Below, one piece after another: positions 1 to 6,470 of a stretch of 9,353 bases of DNA (position 1 is the stretch's first letter; every line of letters starts with the position of its first letter). The position numbers and the translations under genes were made by a program. A model generated the notes under the pieces. That model was not told the origin of the DNA, did not search any database, and saw nothing but the letters and a program-made list of their open reading frames with translations. The DNA is from Thermoanaerobaculia bacterium (GTDB lineage: Bacteria; Acidobacteriota; Thermoanaerobaculia; Gp7-AA8): NCBI GenBank assembly GCA_017883215.1, contig JADGOA010000128.1, positions 1 through 9,353 on the forward strand, given 5' to 3'.

Positions 1-36
1 CTTGGTATCGCCACGTTCCCGATTTCTGCACAGCCT

Positions 37-50
37 CTCAGGATGACGGG
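37..50 (-). repeat. End of a dispersed repeat (GTCATCCTGAG type)
   Basis: Read on the minus strand this is CCCGTCATCCTGAG. A close relative, TGTCATCCCGAG, lies on the plus strand at 9283-9294 at the other end of the window. GTCATCCTGAG-type words recur in intergenic DNA of many GC-rich bacterial genomes (general knowledge). Only the end of the unit is inside the window, so its full length is unknown. Confidence 0.4.
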
Positions 51-54
51 GGAA

Positions 55-124
55 TCTGCCCTCTGCGGTCTGCCCTCTGCGGTCTGCGGTCCGCGGTCCG
101 CGGTCCGCGGTCCGCGGTCTCCGG
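55..124. repeat. Heptanucleotide tandem array, family A (TCYGCGG, about 10 units)
   Basis: Ten consecutive 7-bp units: TCTGCCC or TCTGCGG in the first five, TCCGCGG in the next four, and a degenerate TCTCCGG last unit that touches the -10 element of the first peptidase gene. The reverse complement of the unit (CCGCAGA/CCGCGGA) is the same family as the arrays at 4893-4948, 5074-5100 and 5371-5405. A period of 7 shifts the reading frame, so the array is non-coding; peptides such as ADRRPQT read from it are artefacts. Confidence 0.9.
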
Positions 125-144
125 TATGATCGCCCTCGCCGGAG
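125..144 (+). promoter_or_regulatory. Putative -10 element and Shine-Dalgarno of the M16B operon
   Basis: TATGAT at 125-130 is a good match to the sigma70 -10 consensus and begins immediately after the heptamer array. A transcription start near 137 would leave a short leader with GGAG at 141-144, six bases before the ATG at 151. No -35 box can be seen, because the expected position falls inside the array. The Shine-Dalgarno is well supported; the promoter is a guess from one hexamer. Confidence 0.4.
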
Positions 145-150
145 CTCGAG

Positions 151-1584
151 ATGATGAACTTGCGGAACCGCTTGGTTGTTTGTTCCCTTGCGCTTGCCGT
201 TGCGGGCGCAGCATTCGCAGCGCCGAAACCGAAACCCCACGCGAGGACAACGAAGGGGCTCAACGTGCCGTCGATTCAGTACAAACACCGCACGCTGGCG
301 AACGGGCTCGAGGTCTACTCCGTCCAGGACAAGTCGAGCCCCACCGTCGCCATTCAGATCTGGTACCGCGTCGGATCGAAAAACGATCCTCCCGGGCGCA
401 GCGGCTTCGCGCATCTGTTCGAGCACATGATGTTCAAGAGCACGAAGAACATGCCGAACGAGATGATGGACCGGCTCACCGAGGACGTCGGGGGCTACAA
501 CAACGCCACCACGCGCGATGACGCGACGCAGTACTACGAAGTCGTGCCGTCGAATTACCTCGAGACCCTGCTCTGGGCCGAGGGCGATCGGATGGCCACC
601 CTCGAGGTGAGCGAGAAGAACTTCACCTCCGAGCGCGACGTCGTCAAAGAGGAATTCCGCTTCCGCATTCTCGCGCCGCCATACGGACGCTTCTGGTACG
701 CCCTCGAGAAGAATTCGTATTCCGTTCATCCGTACAGGCGCCCGAGCATCGGCAGCATCGAGGACCTCGACGCCTCGACCCTCGCCGACGTGCAGGCGTT
801 CCATCGCGCGTTCTACCGTCCCGACAATGCGGTCCTGGTCGTGGTCGGCGACTTCGACCAGCCGCAGCTCGACGGTTGGGTCGACAAATACCTCGGCGTG
901 GTTCGGCCGCCCGATCTGCCGATTCCCCGCGTCACGGTCAAGGAGCCGGCTCGCGCGGCGACGAAGCGGATCACCGAGCACGGCCCGAACGTGCCGCTGC
1001 CTGCAGTCGGTATGACGTGGCTCATTCCTCCGGCCTCGCATCCCGACGGCGCGCCGCTGACCGTGGCCGCGACGATCCTCGCGCAGGGTGAATCATCCCG
1101 GCTGTACGAGTCGCTCGTCTATCGAAAGAAGATCGCTCAGGACACGCAGGCCGACGCCGATTTGCGCGAGGACTCCGGCCTCTTCATCGCCACCATCACC
1201 ATGGCCAGCGGCCACACCGCCGATGAAGGGGAGAAGGCGCTTCTCGGAGTCATCGGAACGCTTTACGACAAACCGGTCGGCGCGGCGGAGCTGGAGAAGG
1301 CGAAAAACCAGATCATCGCCACCATCCTTCGCGACCGCGAAACGAACAACGGCAAAGCCGCCGACATCGGCAATGCTGTGGTCGTCTATCACGATGCTGG
1401 CGAGGTCAACCGTGGAGTCGATCAATTGCAGGCAGTCACAGCCGGAGACATTGAGCGTGTCATGCGCAAGTACATTCGCGACGGCAAGCCGCTGATCGTT
1501 CGCTACGTGTCAGATTCTCCTGAAAAAGCGGGCGGAAACGGTGAAAAACACTCCGGCAACAAGGCCGACGGGGGGCAGCAGTGA
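151..1584 (+). CDS. Zinc-binding subunit of a secreted M16B (pitrilysin clan) metallopeptidase
   Basis: A 477-residue exported zinc peptidase. Residues 1-23 look like a signal peptide, with a basic start, a hydrophobic core and cleavage at AFA-AP, so it should act in the periplasm. The inverted zinc motif HXXEH is present as HLFEH (H88, E91 as general base, H92); the third ligand is probably E168 in the VVKEEF segment, 75 residues on, the usual family spacing. M16 N- and C-domains span about 47-195 and 205-385 (FYRPDNAVLVVVGDF at 221-235 marks the second). The Arg/Tyr pair normally found after the SSRL motif is missing: V323 and Q330 occupy those positions. That is the pattern of the catalytic half of two-subunit M16B enzymes. 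The stop overlaps the start of the partner gene by 4 bases. The ATG at 151 is chosen for its GGAG at 141-144 and because it begins the signal peptide; 154 is a possible alternative. Confidence 0.93.
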   Translation: MMNLRNRLVVCSLALAVAGAAFAAPKPKPHARTTKGLNVPSIQYKHRTLANGLEVYSVQDKSSPTVAIQIWYRVGSKNDPPGRSGFAHLFEHMMFKSTKNMPNEMMDRLTEDVGGYNNATTRDDATQYYEVVPSNYLETLLWAEGDRMATLEVSEKNFTSERDVVKEEFRFRILAPPYGRFWYALEKNSYSVHPYRRPSIGSIEDLDASTLADVQAFHRAFYRPDNAVLVVVGDFDQPQLDGWVDKYLGVVRPPDLPIPRVTVKEPARAATKRITEHGPNVPLPAVGMTWLIPPASHPDGAPLTVAATILAQGESSRLYESLVYRKKIAQDTQADADLREDSGLFIATITMASGHTADEGEKALLGVIGTLYDKPVGAAELEKAKNQIIATILRDRETNNGKAADIGNAVVVYHDAGEVNRGVDQLQAVTAGDIERVMRKYIRDGKPLIVRYVSDSPEKAGGNGEKHSGNKADGGQQ

Positions 1585-3038
1585 AAGCAAGCATCGGGGC
1601 TGCACTTGCGTTCTGCATGATCGTGCCCCTCATAGCGAGAGCCGAACTGCAGACTCCGCCGCTGCCCGCTGCGCCGCGTGCGGTGAACGTCCCGCAACCG
1701 GCGGAGAAGACGCTCGCCAACGGTCTGCGCGTGATCGTGATCCAGAAGATCGGGCTGCCGCTCGTCGCGGTGCGGCTGATGGTGAAGACGGGAGGCGAGG
1801 CCGATCCGCCGGATCGCGCGGGCCTGGCGGACATGACGGCGTCACTTCTCACGAAGGGGACGACCACCAGATCGGCTGAAGAGATCGCGCGCGACGTGGA
1901 GGCTTTGGGAGCGACGATCGAGAGCGGCGCAGCGTGGGACAACTCCTTCGTGGCGCTCAGCGCGCTGGCGTCGAATTACCCCGAGGCGATGAAGTACGTC
2001 GCCGACGTGGTGCTGCATCCGACGTTCAAGACAGAGGAGATCGACCGGCTGCGCGAACAGAACATCGACGAGCTCCAGGTGGCGCTGACGCAACCGCGTT
2101 CGCTGGCCGGCTACGTCGCCGCACGCGTCATTTACGGCGGCGGCGCGTACGGCCACAACCTTGGCGGCACGCCGAAATCGCTGCAGGCCATGACCCGTCC
2201 CGACATCGCTCGCTTCCACGAGGCGTACTACCGGCCCGACAACGCGGTGTTCGTGGTGGCCGGGGATGTCGCGCCGGAAACGATGTTCGCGCTCGCCGAG
2301 AAGTTGCTCGGGACGTGGAAAGCGTCCGGGACGATGCCCTCCGCGCCGCAGGAAGTCGCGGCTCCGGCGGCGCAGCAGCCGCGGGTCGTGGTCGTCGACC
2401 TGCCGGACGCCGGACAGGCTGCCGTCGTGGTGACGCTGCGCGGGCTGCGCCGCATCGATCCCGAGTACAACGCGGCGCTCGTCGCGAACGCGGTCATGGG
2501 CGGCGGTTACTCGTCCCGTCTCAATCAGGAGATCCGCATCAAGCGCGGTCTGAGCTATGGAGCGGGCAGCGCCTTCGAGTTCCGGCGCATGGCCGGTCCG
2601 TTCACGGCGTCGGCGCAGACCAAGAACGAGTCGGCCGCCGAAGTCGCGACCATCATGCTCGATGAGCTGGCGAAGATGACGTCGGCCGCGGTGGCGTCGA
2701 CCGAGCTCACGCCGCGCAAGGCGGTCCTCATCGGCAACTTCGGCCGTGCGCTCGAGACCACTTCGGGTCTGGTGGGCCGCATCGCGCAGCTCGCGCTCTA
2801 CGGCCTGAGCCTGACCGAGATCAACAACTACATCCGCAACGTGGAAGCGGTCACGCCGGCCGACGTGCAGACGTTCGCCGCCGCGCATTTGAAGGCCACC
2901 CAGGCCGCGGTGGTCATCGTCGGCGACGCGAAGAAGCTCCTCGACGCCGTCAAACAGAAGTTTCAGGACGTAGAAGTGATCCCCATCGCGCAGCTCGACC
3001 TCGATCTGGCGACGATGCGGAAGGCCGCTCGGCCGTAG
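1581..3038 (+). CDS. Non-zinc partner subunit of the M16B peptidase (Arg/Tyr subunit)
   Basis: A 485-residue M16 family protein that starts with GTG inside a GTGA overlap with the previous stop, implying translational coupling and equal synthesis. Residues 1-21 look like a signal peptide (cleavage ARA-EL). Where the first subunit has HLFEH, this one has DMTAS (84-88), so it cannot bind zinc there. It does have the substrate-binding pair R319 and Y326 in EIRIKRGLSYG, seven residues apart as in active M16 enzymes (R824/Y831 of human insulin-degrading enzyme). The two proteins therefore carry complementary halves of one active site, as in the Sph2681/Sph2682 heterodimer of Sphingomonas sp. A1 (established). 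Domains: M16 N-domain about 44-185, C-domain about 203-395. Substrate unknown; peptide degradation or processing in the periplasm is inferred. Confidence 0.92.
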   Translation: MKASIGAALAFCMIVPLIARAELQTPPLPAAPRAVNVPQPAEKTLANGLRVIVIQKIGLPLVAVRLMVKTGGEADPPDRAGLADMTASLLTKGTTTRSAEEIARDVEALGATIESGAAWDNSFVALSALASNYPEAMKYVADVVLHPTFKTEEIDRLREQNIDELQVALTQPRSLAGYVAARVIYGGGAYGHNLGGTPKSLQAMTRPDIARFHEAYYRPDNAVFVVAGDVAPETMFALAEKLLGTWKASGTMPSAPQEVAAPAAQQPRVVVVDLPDAGQAAVVVTLRGLRRIDPEYNAALVANAVMGGGYSSRLNQEIRIKRGLSYGAGSAFEFRRMAGPFTASAQTKNESAAEVATIMLDELAKMTSAAVASTELTPRKAVLIGNFGRALETTSGLVGRIAQLALYGLSLTEINNYIRNVEAVTPADVQTFAAAHLKATQAAVVIVGDAKKLLDAVKQKFQDVEVIPIAQLDLDLATMRKAARP

Positions 3039-3063
3039 GGCACGGCTGCGCCCCGCCCTACGG
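3033..3063. repeat. Hairpin over the stop codon of the second M16B gene
   Basis: CCGTAGGGC (3033-3041) and GCCCTACGG (3055-3063) form a perfect 9-bp stem with a 13-nt loop. The stop codon TAG (3036-3038) lies in the left arm. No T-run follows, so an ordinary intrinsic terminator is unlikely. The GTAGGG...CCCTAC ends resemble those of the larger palindrome at 9136-9220, so this may be a short relative of that element. It could also help end transcription or protect the mRNA 3' end. Confidence 0.55.
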
Positions 3064-3142
3064 TCGCCGCACGCGTTTCGTGGTTCGCTGCAGGTGCCCA
3101 GGAATCACAACATTGGCACGATTTTCCGAGGACCTGATCTCA

Positions 3143-3775
3143 ATGCGCCGGTTATCCCCACTCGTCGCCATCCTGATCGTGGCCGCCATCCTGGCGACGT
3201 TCGGCACGTTGATCTGGCACGCGGCGCGCGAGTTCCAGGCTAACCTGGTCAAACCGAAAGAAGAAACGGCCGACCTGACCGCTCTGGTGACGCAGGTGCG
3301 CGATCTCAGCCGGCTCGAGACTGCCTCGATGCGCGTGGTTCACGTCGGGACGATCACGCAGTCGTATCGCCTGGTGCCGAACGCACTCGCCGGCGACGAG
3401 CTGACGTTCATGGCTACGGGCGACGTGATCGCCGGGGTCGACCTTTCGCGAATTCAGCAGAACGACGTCTGGCGCGAGCCGGACGGAACGATCGCTCTTC
3501 GCCTTCCGCCGTCGCAGATTCTCGTCAGCCGGATCGACAATCGCGAATCGCGGGTGCTGTCGCGCAGCACGGGGGTCTTCCGCCGGAGCGACATCAACCT
3601 GGAGAGCCGCATGCGCCAGCACGCGGAGATCGCCATTCGTCAGGAAGCGCTGCGCAAAGGAATCCTGACGCTCGCCTCGCAGAACGCCGAGACCAAGCTC
3701 GCCCCGTTCCTCCACACCCTCGGGTTTCAGAAGGTGCGGTTCGTCAGGTCGATGGGAATGACGCCGCGGCTGTGA
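3143..3775 (+). CDS. Membrane-anchored DUF4230 family protein
   Basis: A 210-residue protein whose function is not known. A hydrophobic segment at about residues 6-23 (PLVAILIVAAILATFGTLIW) is probably a signal anchor, placing the rest outside the cytoplasmic membrane. The remainder matches my recollection of the DUF4230 layout: a beta-rich core with GDVIAGVDLSRI, then LRLPPSQIL, the RVLSRSTGVF segment, and a C-terminal helical part ending in LHTLGFQKVRFV. The open frame runs up to a GTG at 3080, but I chose the ATG at 3143: GAGGA lies at 3128-3132, ten bases upstream, and the membrane segment follows directly. It lies 104 bp after the M16B pair on the same strand and may be read through from it, though a hairpin sits between them. 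Family call fairly sure; role unknown. Confidence 0.82.
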   Translation: MRRLSPLVAILIVAAILATFGTLIWHAAREFQANLVKPKEETADLTALVTQVRDLSRLETASMRVVHVGTITQSYRLVPNALAGDELTFMATGDVIAGVDLSRIQQNDVWREPDGTIALRLPPSQILVSRIDNRESRVLSRSTGVFRRSDINLESRMRQHAEIAIRQEALRKGILTLASQNAETKLAPFLHTLGFQKVRFVRSMGMTPRL

Positions 3776-3795
3776 TGAGTCCCTACTCGCTGCAG

Positions 3796-4875
3796 TCAAT
3801 GCAACCCTCGCTTCGTCGTCAGATACACCGCGAAGCTGCCGAGCCAGTGACCGCCTTCGTAATGTTCTCCCGTGACGGCGGCGAGGCCGGCGTCGCGATG
3901 CGCGGCGGCGGCTCCGGTGAGAGCGGCGACGCGTGGGTCGCCGGGAGGGAGGCCGGAGGCGATGCCCTCGAGCATCCAGGCGCGGCTCAGGTTCAGCCCA
4001 TCGAGGTGGGCGAGCTTCGGATCGCTCGGGTCGGTGACGACTTCGGGCCGCAGCCACGTGGTCGAGCCGTCGACCGGGATCTGCGGAAGGAATCCGCCTA
4101 ACCAGGCGGCGTAGTCGACCGGCGGAAGGATGCGCCGCATCACGTCCGCTTCGCCGAGACAGGGCGACAGGAAGTCCTCACCGGATGGCTCGTAAGAGAG
4201 AGGGCAGCCTTTGTCGGCGAAGTAGAACTGGCGCGCTTTGGTCGTGGCGATGTTGACCAGATCCTGGTCCTTCGCGCCGCGCGCGGCATCGAGGATGAGA
4301 CCCAGGCCGAACGCGGTCTGATCGTGCTCACCGATTCGCACCGGGTGGGAGAGCTTCGGGAGCCATGTCCTGATCTTGTCGCGTGCCGCTTCTTCGAGCG
4401 GCCGGAGGTTGGCCGAGAGCTGGCGCGCCGTCGGATCGTCCCACTCTCGCAGCTCCTGGCCGAGTTGCAGCAGCCAGGCGAGCCCGTAGGGGCGCTCGAA
4501 GCTCGCCCGTCCCTCGCCGCGGATGTATGCGACTTCCTGGGCGACGTGCTCCGGAGTGATGTCGGCGCTGAGCGCTTCGCGCGCCGGTTTGGCGAACGGT
4601 GCGTTCGGGAACGTGCGCGCCAGGCGCGCCAGCAGCCAGTGGCCGTGGACGCACGAATGCCAGTCGTAACAGCCGTAGAACGCGGGCGTGAGCTTGCGCG
4701 GCGGCGCTGCGTCCTTGTCGCTGCTCAGCGTGTGGGAGATGTGATTCGGATACTCCTTGTGTACGCAGGCGAGGGCGAGGTTCGCAAATCTTTCCGCCGA
4801 ACGCTCGTCGAACTCGGCGGCGTAGAGCGGGAGGGTGGCGGCAAGTGCGAGCAGGACTGCGATTCGGCGAAGCAT
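3796..4875 (-). CDS. Secreted DUF2891 family protein
   Basis: A 359-residue protein with a signal peptide (residues 1-19, cleavage YA-AE), so periplasmic or released. It matches the DUF2891 family as I recall it: the hallmark FYGCYDWHSCVHGHW at 66-80, GEHDQTAFGLGL at 182-193, YEPSGEDFLSPCLGEADVM at 228-246 and GEHYEGGHWLGSF at 336-348. The helix-rich layout with repeated Trp, His and acidic residues suggests an alpha/alpha-barrel resembling carbohydrate-active enzymes, but no activity is established and none is claimed. It converges with the DUF4230 gene (20 bp between stops) and diverges from the small membrane protein gene at 5131. No Shine-Dalgarno precedes the ATG; a -10-like sequence ends six bases before it (see 4882-4890). 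Several ORFs on the plus strand here are shadows of this gene. Confidence 0.88.
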   Translation of the reverse strand: MLRRIAVLLALAATLPLYAAEFDERSAERFANLALACVHKEYPNHISHTLSSDKDAAPPRKLTPAFYGCYDWHSCVHGHWLLARLARTFPNAPFAKPAREALSADITPEHVAQEVAYIRGEGRASFERPYGLAWLLQLGQELREWDDPTARQLSANLRPLEEAARDKIRTWLPKLSHPVRIGEHDQTAFGLGLILDAARGAKDQDLVNIATTKARQFYFADKGCPLSYEPSGEDFLSPCLGEADVMRRILPPVDYAAWLGGFLPQIPVDGSTTWLRPEVVTDPSDPKLAHLDGLNLSRAWMLEGIASGLPPGDPRVAALTGAAAAHRDAGLAAVTGEHYEGGHWLGSFAVYLTTKRGLH

Positions 4876-4881
4876 GGGGCG

Positions 4882-4890
4882 AATTTAGCA
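4882..4890 (-). promoter_or_regulatory. Extended -10 element placed for a leaderless mRNA
   Basis: On the minus strand the sequence is TGCTAAATT, then CGCCCC, then the ATG of the DUF2891 gene. TGC before TAAATT fits an extended -10 (TGn). The hexamer ends six bases before the ATG, so transcription would begin at or beside the start codon, matching the absence of a Shine-Dalgarno. The region where a -35 would lie is the heptamer array at 4893-4948. Suggestive only, but the same spacing occurs at 9038-9043. Confidence 0.4.
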
Positions 4891-4892
4891 CG

Positions 4893-4948
4893 GCAGACCG
4901 CAGACCGCAGACCGCAGACCGCGGACCGCAGACCGCGGACTGCAGAGG
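4893..4948. repeat. Heptanucleotide tandem array, family A (GCRGACC, 8 units)
   Basis: Eight 7-bp units in a row: GCAGACC four times, then GCGGACC, GCAGACC, GCGGACT and GCAGAGG. It is inverted relative to the array at 55-124 and to the short one at 5074-5100. With the latter it flanks the palindromic element at 4956-5040. It begins three bases upstream of the putative -10 of the DUF2891 gene. Confidence 0.92.
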
Positions 4949-4955
4949 GGGAACC

Positions 4956-5040
4956 TGGAGGGACGCGCAGCAGCGCGTCCGCAACTCTCGTCGGCCCTCC
5001 GCCCACCAGAGCTGCGGGCGCGCTGCTGCGCGCCCCGACA
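4956..5040. repeat. 85-nt palindromic element, copy 1
   Basis: Left arm 4956-4986 and right arm 5010-5040 pair at 26 of 31 positions around a 23-nt loop. Each arm also contains its own smaller palindrome: GGACGCGC-AGCA-GCGCGTCC in the left arm. The second copy at 9136-9220 has the same length, and the loop word CTCGTCGGCCCTCCGCCCACC differs at no position within its first 21 bases, starting at 4987 and 9167. A dispersed, non-autonomous unit (MITE- or REP-like) is the best description; no transposase is present in the window. Confidence 0.85.
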
Positions 5041-5046
5041 GGATGG

Positions 5047-5073
5047 CAGGCTTGGCTCGTGTCATTGGAAGCG
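5047..5073 (-). repeat. 27-nt dispersed module, copy 1
   Basis: Read on the minus strand this begins CGCTTCCAATGACACG and ends GCCAAGCCTG. It matches 9258-9284 (plus strand) at 24 of 27 positions. In both places it lies next to the palindromic element, but in opposite orientation relative to it. Function unknown; it may be the end of a larger repeat. Confidence 0.7.
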
Positions 5074-5100
5074 TGGCGGTCCGCGGTCTGCCGTCTGCCT
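5074..5100. repeat. Short heptamer array, family A (about 3.5 units)
   Basis: A partial unit (TGGCGG) followed by TCCGCGG, TCTGCCG and TCTGCCT. It has the orientation of the array at 55-124 and is inverted relative to 4893-4948, so the two could pair across the palindromic element between them. It lies 30 bp upstream of the small membrane protein gene. Confidence 0.75.
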
Positions 5101-5130
5101 CCTGGCACTCCCGTTGCTGCTCACTTCGCC

Positions 5131-5367
5131 ATGGCAGTCGAACCCGAGGAAGACGAACACATTTCGCGGCAGGTGGTGTACGAGCACACGACGTCGTCGC
5201 GTCAGAACATCGGCGTGATCATCGCCATCGTGGTCCTGGCGCTCGCACTCGTGGTTTTCATCGTGATGCAGGTGCGGCAGAAGCCGCCCAATCGGCGCGG
5301 CGAGCTCGACGTTCCGGCGCCGCAGGTGGTGGTGACGAATGTGCCACTGCCCGTCGTGTGCGTCTGA
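5131..5367 (+). CDS. Small single-span membrane protein of unknown function
   Basis: A 78-residue protein not recognised as any named family. Residues 1-25 are polar and acidic at first (EPEEDEH), residues 27-47 (NIGVIIAIVVLALALVVFIV region) form one strong transmembrane helix, and a basic stretch (RQKPPNRR) follows, then a Pro/Val-rich tail ending PLPVVCV. The basic stretch after the helix suggests the C-terminus is cytoplasmic by the positive-inside rule, although the acidic N-terminus could be retained on either side. The frame is open far upstream, but ATG 5131 is the first sensible start, as upstream sequence is repeat. No Shine-Dalgarno is visible. The gene diverges from the DUF2891 gene and precedes ispH by 178 bp of repeat-containing DNA. 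The membrane segment makes it probably real, but expression is unproven. Confidence 0.68.
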   Translation: MAVEPEEDEHISRQVVYEHTTSSRQNIGVIIAIVVLALALVVFIVMQVRQKPPNRRGELDVPAPQVVVTNVPLPVVCV

Positions 5368-5370
5368 AAA

Positions 5371-5405
5371 GCGGACCGCGGACCGCAGACCGCGGACCGC
5401 GGACT
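5371..5405. repeat. Heptanucleotide tandem array, family A (5 units)
   Basis: Five exact 7-bp units (GCGGACC, GCGGACC, GCAGACC, GCGGACC, GCGGACT) starting three bases after the stop codon of the small membrane protein gene. Same orientation as 4893-4948. It lies in the 178-bp spacer before ispH. Confidence 0.9.
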
Positions 5406-5470
5406 GTGCATTGCGGATGACGCTCTGCAGGATGGCGCCACCGCCCTCCTATCGGAAGAGCTGCGATCTC

Positions 5471-5498
5471 CGACCACCGAGCACCGACCACCGAGCAC
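5471..5498. repeat. Heptanucleotide tandem array, family C (CGACCAC/CGAGCAC, 4 units)
   Basis: Four alternating 7-bp units: CGACCAC, CGAGCAC, CGACCAC, CGAGCAC. CGAGCAC also appears as two tandem units at 6407-6420, just after ispH. The unit is unrelated in sequence to family A, yet has the same period of 7. It lies 47 bp upstream of the ispH start. Confidence 0.85.
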
Positions 5499-5545
5499 CG
5501 TCCCGAAAAAGAATGTTTCGCTCTCCATCCGCGTTCCACCGGCCG

Positions 5546-6388
5546 ATGAAAGTCATACGGGCAGCGAAGTACGGATTCTGCTCCGGTGTCCGCATCGCCG
5601 ATCTGAAGGTCAAGCGGTTTGCTGCGGCTGGCGGGCGCGGAGCGATTCTCGGACAGGTCGTGCACAACGAGCGCGTCGTCCAGGAGATGGAGGAGCTCGG
5701 CGTTCGCACCGTCGACGAGATTCTTTCGGTTGCCGAGCCGACGATCGTGTTCTCGGCTCATGGCGTGCCGCCTTCGTTTCACGATGAGGCGATATCGCGC
5801 GGCCTGCAGATCCTCGACACCACCTGCAAGTTCGTGTACGACATCCACCGCGAATCGAAGGCCGCGCTCCTGGATGGGTACCACCTGGTTTTCATCGGCG
5901 ACCCGAAGCACCGCGAAGTGATCGGCTACACGCACGACCTCGCCCCCGGCGTCTACCACATCATGTCGACGGTGGACGGAGCGGAGAAGGTCGACTGGTC
6001 GCGCTACCCGAAGATCAAGATCTTTTACCAGACCACGCTGAATGCATCCGATTTCGAGCCCGTGGTGCGCCGCATCGAGCAGCTCGCCGCCCGCGTCGAG
6101 CGGGGGGACACGATCTGCTATGCGACCAGAGAGAACCAGGACGCCGCGCGTGTGCTCGCCCAGGATCCACAGATCGACGTGATCATCGTCATCGGCGGGA
6201 AAGAGAGCGCGAACACGAAGCACCTCTGGGACATCTGCCGGGCGTCGAAGCCGTCGTACCTCGTGCAGGGAGCGGTCGACATCGACCCCCAGTGGCTGAG
6301 CCATGCCCGGACCGTCGGCCTCACGGCGGGAGCATCGACGCCGGATTACGTGGTCGACGAGGTCGAGCAGAAACTGGCGGCGATGTAG
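5546..6388 (+). CDS. ispH: 4-hydroxy-3-methylbut-2-enyl diphosphate reductase
   Basis: IspH (LytB) catalyses the last step of the methylerythritol phosphate pathway, reducing HMBPP to isopentenyl and dimethylallyl diphosphate in the cytoplasm with a 4Fe-4S cluster. The three cluster cysteines are visible: C12 (YGFCSGV), C94 (DTTCKFV) and C191 (TICYATRENQ). The active-site residues known from E. coli are also present: H40 (VVHNERVV), H72 (SAHGV), the proton-donor glutamate E124 (HREVIG), the QTT motif at 162-164, S221 and N223 (ESANTKHL) and S264 (TAGASTP). At 280 residues it belongs to the short form, about 35 shorter than E. coli IspH. The frame is open from 5339, but ATG 5546 puts the first cysteine at position 12, as in E. 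coli; an ATG at 5513 would add 11 residues. No clear Shine-Dalgarno. All key residues are intact, so a working enzyme is expected. Confidence 0.95.
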   Translation: MKVIRAAKYGFCSGVRIADLKVKRFAAAGGRGAILGQVVHNERVVQEMEELGVRTVDEILSVAEPTIVFSAHGVPPSFHDEAISRGLQILDTTCKFVYDIHRESKAALLDGYHLVFIGDPKHREVIGYTHDLAPGVYHIMSTVDGAEKVDWSRYPKIKIFYQTTLNASDFEPVVRRIEQLAARVERGDTICYATRENQDAARVLAQDPQIDVIIVIGGKESANTKHLWDICRASKPSYLVQGAVDIDPQWLSHARTVGLTAGASTPDYVVDEVEQKLAAM

Positions 6389-6420
6389 GTGCTCGGAGTC
6401 ACCGTCCGAGCACCGAGCAC
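6389..6420. terminator. Hairpin directly after ispH, built from family C heptamers
   Basis: GTGCTCGGA (6389-6397) and TCCGAGCAC (6405-6413) form a perfect 9-bp stem with a 7-nt loop, starting at the base after the ispH stop. A second CGAGCAC unit follows at 6414-6420. There is no T-run, so it is not a classic intrinsic terminator, but its position suggests a role at the end of the ispH transcript. It is also an inverted repeat of the heptamer seen at 5471-5498. Confidence 0.5.
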
Positions 6421-6470
6421 ATCTAACCACAGCAATTTTCACCCTCTCTCCAGCTGTTCTTTACCGCGCG

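Noticed and set aside
1581..1643. Lipoprotein signal in the second M16B subunit (Cys12)
   Set aside because: The context LAFC has Phe directly before Cys, and the hydrophobic core continues past it to an ordinary ARA-EL cleavage site.
1842..2888. Long open frame on the minus strand inside the second M16B gene (348 codons)
   Set aside because: It is Arg-rich with no domain, and mirrors the codon structure of the well-identified plus-strand gene, as expected for antisense frames in GC-rich DNA.
3113..3128. Possible sigma54 promoter (TTGGCACG)
   Set aside because: The -24 half is perfect, but the required GC of the -12 box reads CG at the right spacing (TCCG), so the site is incomplete.
3152..4057. 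Minus-strand frame of 301 codons crossing the DUF4230 and DUF2891 genes
   Set aside because: It overlaps two recognised genes in other frames and gives low-complexity Arg/Pro/His-rich protein.
4893..4948. CRISPR-like array
   Set aside because: Units are 7 bp with no spacers and no cas genes nearby; it is a plain tandem repeat.
4845..5420. Frames encoding ADRRPQTADRRP-like peptides
   Set aside because: These are translations of the heptamer arrays; the 7-bp period rotates the frame, producing a 7-residue peptide repeat with no biological support.
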